From Mesobacillus zeae (GTDB lineage Bacteria; Bacillota; Bacilli; Bacillales; Cytobacillaceae), in the NCBI RefSeq assembly GCF_003570705.1, contig NZ_QWVT01000018.1, positions 1 through 64,000 of the forward strand: a stretch of 64,000 nt of DNA. Direction: 5' to 3'. Under the pieces are notes generated by a model. It was not told where the DNA came from, searched no databases, and saw only the letters and a program-made list of their open reading frames with translations. Position numbers and translations under genes: made by a program. How positions within the stretch are numbered: the first letter of the stretch is position 1; each line of letters begins with the position of its first letter. Positions 60,731 through 64,000 of the stretch are shown here, in pieces.

Positions 60731-62065
60731 ATGAAAAAGAAAGTCCTGTTGGCAGGAATGTCAACGCTGTTAGCCTTTGGTTTGACCGGTTGCGGCGATA
60801 AAGCGGACAGTGCGAATGGCAGCAAATCATCCGGCGATAAACAAACCGTTCATGTTGCCGCACTCGAATCAGCATACGGCAAAGATATGTGGAACAAGGT
60901 AATTGACTCTTATGAAAAAGCAAACCCGAAGGTTGATGTCGAATTGACAGTCGACAAAAACCTCGAGGAAGTAATCAGTCCAAATATGAAAGCAGGCAAG
61001 TATCCGGATGTAGTTTTATTGGCTACTGGAAGGAAATTAGCACTGACTGAAACATTGATCAAGGACAAAGCATTAGAAGATATTACTGATGTTTTCGATA
61101 TGAAAGTTTATGGGGAAGATGTCAAAGTCAAAGATAAGTTAGTACCAGGGTTCACAGAAACTCTCGCCACTAATCCTTATAATGACGGCAAAACATATAT
61201 GGCACCGATGTTCTACAGCCCAACCGGATTATTCTATAACACCGGACTAATGAAAGAAAAAGGCTGGGAAGTACCGAAGACCTGGGATGAAATGTGGGCA
61301 TTGGGCGATAAAGCAAAAGCAGAAGGGATCTCATTATTTACATATCCTACAACAGGCTACTTCGATGCATTCTTCTATTCTTTATTATTAGAAGTAGGCG
61401 GACCTGACTTCTACAATAAAGCAATGACATATGAAGATGGTATTTGGGAAACTCCTGAAGCAACAAAAGCATTTGAGATTGTTGAGAAATTAGCGAAATA
61501 CACTGCTCCAACTACTGTTGCAAATGCAAACGATAAAGACTTTACAAAAAATCAGCAATTGATCCTGGACAACAAAGCACTCTTTATGCCGAATGGTACA
61601 TGGGTTGTTGGCGAAATGAAAGATGCGCCAAGGGCTGATGGCTATGAGTGGGGAATGACAGCGCTGCCAGCTATTAAAGATGGCGGTGATCAATACGCAT
61701 TCACTTTCTTTGAACAAATGTGGATTCCGGCACAATCGAAAAACAAAGACGCAGCAAAAGATTTCTTAACATTTGTTTACTCTGATAAAGCAGCAGATAT
61801 CTTTGCTAAAGCTGGAGCTATTCAGCCGGTAGAAGGGATTTCCAGCGAGCTGTCAGGCGACAATAAATTATTCTACAGCATCTATGATAATGGTGCCAAA
61901 GCAGGCATGGGCGGCTTTGCTGCTACAGATGCCGTCGAGGGTGTCAACATGGCAGATACATTGTTTGGAACAATTAACAGTATTGTTTCTGGCGATAAAA
62001 CAGTGAAAGAATGGCAAACATCCGTTGAAAAAGTAAGCGATCAATTACGAGCAGCATCAAAATAA
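60731..62065 (+). CDS. Sugar ABC transporter substrate-binding lipoprotein
   Basis: 444 aa. Lipobox GLTGC near residue 21; the mature part is a family 1 solute-binding protein (PDVVLLATGRKLALTETLI, PMFYSPTGLFYNTGLMKEKG, WVVGEMKDAPRADGYEWGMT). The downstream phosphorylase suggests galacto-N-biose/lacto-N-biose, but related proteins bind other amino-sugar or alpha-glucoside ligands. AGAGGTGAGGTC precedes the ATG. Confidence 0.88.
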   Translation: MKKKVLLAGMSTLLAFGLTGCGDKADSANGSKSSGDKQTVHVAALESAYGKDMWNKVIDSYEKANPKVDVELTVDKNLEEVISPNMKAGKYPDVVLLATGRKLALTETLIKDKALEDITDVFDMKVYGEDVKVKDKLVPGFTETLATNPYNDGKTYMAPMFYSPTGLFYNTGLMKEKGWEVPKTWDEMWALGDKAKAEGISLFTYPTTGYFDAFFYSLLLEVGGPDFYNKAMTYEDGIWETPEATKAFEIVEKLAKYTAPTTVANANDKDFTKNQQLILDNKALFMPNGTWVVGEMKDAPRADGYEWGMTALPAIKDGGDQYAFTFFEQMWIPAQSKNKDAAKDFLTFVYSDKAADIFAKAGAIQPVEGISSELSGDNKLFYSIYDNGAKAGMGGFAATDAVEGVNMADTLFGTINSIVSGDKTVKEWQTSVEKVSDQLRAASK

Positions 62066-62090
62066 ACTAGTCTTATAGTTTCCATTAATT

Positions 62091-62126
62091 ATAACGGTGA
62101 GTAACTTTTCTCACCGTTATATTTAT
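62091..62126 (+). terminator. Attenuating hairpin after the binding-protein gene
   Basis: ATAACGGTGAG/CTCACCGTTAT perfect 11-bp stem, then ATTTATTAG. Placed between binding-protein and permease genes, it would keep the binding protein in excess. Confidence 0.65.
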
Positions 62127-62143
62127 TAGTTGAGGTGATAGCA

Positions 62144-63034
62144 ATGAATAAAGCAGCAGAGAAAAGGCTATTTGTATTTGTTTGTACAGCGCCCGCACTG
62201 ATCTTGTTAACCATTTTTATGCTTCTTCCTACGGCTGAGGTATTCAGGATGTCCTTATACAAGTGGGGTGGATTTTCGAATGAAAAGGTTTTTGTAGGGT
62301 TCGATAACTTCAAGATATTATGGAATGATTTGAACTTCTTTCGATCCCTCCAAAACAGTATTGTACTGATTGTTATCGTCACTCTTATCACCATGGTGAT
62401 GGCAATCCTGTTTGCCTTTATGCTGACAAGAGAAAAGATCAAAGGCAACAGCTTTTTCCGAATCATTTTCTATATCCCCAATATCTTATCCATTGTAGTC
62501 ATCGCCGGGATTTTTTCGGCGGTATATGATCCTACCACAGGTTTACTGAATAATTTACTTGGTTTGTTTAACCTGGAGAATCTTCAAAAAATGTGGCTCG
62601 GCAATCAGAAAATAGCCATCTATAGTATCGGCGGTGCCCTCGTTTGGCAAGCCATTGGATACTACATGGTCATGTATATGTCGAGTATCGCGAGTATTCC
62701 AGAAAGTTATTACGAAGCAGCTTCTTTGGAAGGGGCTGGACGGATTAGGCAGTTTTTCAGTATTACCTTGCCTTTAATATGGAATAACATCCGAACCACT
62801 TTAACTTTCTTCATTATCAGTACGATTAATTTAAGTTTTCTTCTCGTCCAGGCGATGACCGGTGGAGGCCCTGACGGATCGACGGAAGTGTTTTTAAGCT
62901 ACATGTATAAGCAGGCTTACACCAATTCCTCTTATGGATATGGGATGGCCATTGGGGTTGTCATTTTCTTATTCTCATTCTTTTTATCTGCCGTTGTTAG
63001 CCTCGTCACCAAGCGGGAAGTTCTGGAGTATTAA
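62144..63034 (+). CDS. Sugar ABC transporter permease (MalF type)
   Basis: 296 aa with six transmembrane helices. The EAA loop reads YYEAASLEGAGRIRQFFSIT, then LPLIWNNI, the contact site for the shared ATPase. ATG 62144 follows TGAGGTG. No ATPase gene is seen; as usual for this family it is probably encoded elsewhere (MsmX). Confidence 0.9.
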   Translation: MNKAAEKRLFVFVCTAPALILLTIFMLLPTAEVFRMSLYKWGGFSNEKVFVGFDNFKILWNDLNFFRSLQNSIVLIVIVTLITMVMAILFAFMLTREKIKGNSFFRIIFYIPNILSIVVIAGIFSAVYDPTTGLLNNLLGLFNLENLQKMWLGNQKIAIYSIGGALVWQAIGYYMVMYMSSIASIPESYYEAASLEGAGRIRQFFSITLPLIWNNIRTTLTFFIISTINLSFLLVQAMTGGGPDGSTEVFLSYMYKQAYTNSSYGYGMAIGVVIFLFSFFLSAVVSLVTKREVLEY

Positions 63035-63049
63035 GGAGGTCAATGAACG

Positions 63050-63931
63050 ATGAACAAACAAAAAGGAATGAGTACAGAAACAGCTTATCGATTTTTTATC
63101 TACGTCGCCCTTATTACATTGGCAATCTCGATTATTATACCGGTTGGCTGGGTTTTCCTGGCTTCACTGAAGAAAAACTCGGAGTTTTATGGGAGTCCTT
63201 GGACGCTGCCCGAAGGCGTCCATTTCCAGAACTTCATAGACGCTTTCCAAAAAGCAAACATGGGCACTTACATGCTGAACTCCGTCATGGTGACGGCATT
63301 GGCGCTGCTTATTTTGCTGGTGATTGCCCTGCCGGCTGCCTATGTATTGGCCAGATATACCTTTAAAGGCAGCCGTTTCATGAATGCCTTGTTTAAAGCT
63401 GGATTATTTATCAACGTGAACTACATTGTTGTTCCGATTTTCTTGATGCTGCTAGATGGGGATACCTTTTTACTGGAGCAGTTTGGAGAAGGGTTCCTGC
63501 TCGACAATCTATTTGTCTTAGCATTAGTTTACGCGGCGACCGCTTTGCCGTTCACCATTTATTTGCTGTCCAGTTACTTTCAATCACTTCCATCTACATT
63601 CGAGGAAGCGGCTTTGGTTGATGGAGCCGGATACTTTAAAACAATGATTTCAATCATGATTCCAATGGCCCGTCCAAGTATCATAGCTGTCATCCTATTC
63701 AACTTTTTAGCATTTTGGAATGAATACATCATTGCCCTGACTTTGATTCCTGGTCCAAATAAGACTTTAACTGTCGGGCTAATGAATTTAATGGCAGCCC
63801 AAAAATCCGCGGCCAATTACGGCCAAATGTATGCGGGAATGGTCCTTGTCATGCTGCCAACCTTGATTTTATACATCATTGTTCAAAAGAAATTAACACA
63901 GGGGATGACCCTTGGCGGATTAAAGGACTAG
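63050..63931 (+). CDS. Sugar ABC transporter permease (MalG type)
   Basis: 293 aa with six transmembrane helices. The EAA loop is FEEAALVDGAGYFKTMISIM then IPMARPS. AAGGAGG lies 10 bases before the ATG. It forms the heterodimeric channel with the preceding permease and is followed 10 bp later by the next gene. Confidence 0.9.
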   Translation: MNKQKGMSTETAYRFFIYVALITLAISIIIPVGWVFLASLKKNSEFYGSPWTLPEGVHFQNFIDAFQKANMGTYMLNSVMVTALALLILLVIALPAAYVLARYTFKGSRFMNALFKAGLFINVNYIVVPIFLMLLDGDTFLLEQFGEGFLLDNLFVLALVYAATALPFTIYLLSSYFQSLPSTFEEAALVDGAGYFKTMISIMIPMARPSIIAVILFNFLAFWNEYIIALTLIPGPNKTLTVGLMNLMAAQKSAANYGQMYAGMVLVMLPTLILYIIVQKKLTQGMTLGGLKD

Positions 63932-63941
63932 GAGGATTTTC

Positions 63942-64000
63942 ATGGAAAAGAGAAAAGGTCGCGTGACCTTGCCAAGTGAAGAGAATTTTCTAAAGGAAAC
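63942..64000 (+). CDS. N-terminus of a probable GH112 galacto-N-biose/lacto-N-biose phosphorylase (cut by the window)
   Basis: Only about 19 codons are in the window. GRVTLPSEENFLKE closely fits the start of 1,3-beta-galactosyl-N-acetylhexosamine phosphorylases (GRxTxPSExNFxxxTKEL...). GGAGG lies 6 bases before the ATG. Such enzymes cleave imported Gal-beta-1,3-HexNAc to galactose-1-phosphate and HexNAc, which fits the ABC importer before it. Confidence 0.55.
   Translation, partial: MEKRKGRVTLPSEENFLKE

Overview
The window reads as chromosome of a motile, endospore-forming, competent member of the Bacillaceae (Bacillus/Mesobacillus-like). The tagO - lytR/tagU - yvyE - degSU - degV - comF - late flagellar - yvyD/hpf - secA - prfB - yvjA - cccB - ftsEX - ctpB - minJ order is the Bacillus subtilis backbone, with strong AGGAGG-type ribosome binding sites, many TTG/GTG starts and sigma-D, sigma-B and sigma-A promoters. 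No rRNA, tRNA, CRISPR array or phage was seen.

Layout. 0-6 kb: teichoic acid linkage enzyme TagO, an LCP ligase, YvyE, and the DegS/DegU two-component system. 5.9-7.1 kb: an Sda-like sporulation checkpoint peptide (51 aa) and DegV. 7.2-8.0 kb: a large 21-bp tandem array. 8.3-11.1 kb: comFA, comFC (no comFB) and yvyF. 11.2-21.8 kb: flgM, flgN, flgK, flgL, yviE, fliW, csrA, hag, a flagellin lysine methylase (fliB), flaG, fliD, fliS, fliT. FliW, CsrA and a CsrA-type hairpin in the hag leader form the usual flagellin homeostasis switch. 22.0 kb: hpf. 22.7-30.8 kb, minus strand: six genes inserted between hpf and secA, encoding four multihaem c-type cytochromes (8, 6, 12 and 10 CXXCH motifs; 36 in total), an NHL-repeat protein and a TPR protein. 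31.4-46.9 kb: secA, prfB (with its programmed +1 frameshift), a four-domain CoA-disulfide reductase/rhodanese/TusA/DsrE fusion, yvjA, cccB, ftsEX with a CwlO/EnvC-like M23 hydrolase, ctpB and minJ.

47-59 kb is an AT-rich accessory stretch with much gene decay: a tniQ remnant, an IS150/IS3 remnant, a broken VCBS-repeat gene and a broken arsM, mixed with apparently intact small genes (a YedF-type DsrE protein, an HTH/DUF2975 pair, a histidine phosphatase, a MerR/MFS drug-efflux pair, a SnoaL-like protein). A cueP gene here is intact except for a single in-frame TGA at a conserved metal-binding cysteine, followed at SECIS distance by a perfect stem-loop. 59.7-64 kb: an AraC regulator, a CcpA-type cre site over the promoter, and a sugar ABC importer leading into what looks like a galacto-N-biose/lacto-N-biose phosphorylase cut by the window end.

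The two observations most worth following are the 36-haem locus, which looks like a Gram-positive electron conduit out of the quinone pool, and the candidate selenocysteine CueP. A third is a family of intergenic repeats with a strict 21-bp period but different core sequence at each site (window start, 7.2-8.0, 35.3-35.6, 43.4-43.9 and 47.0 kb).
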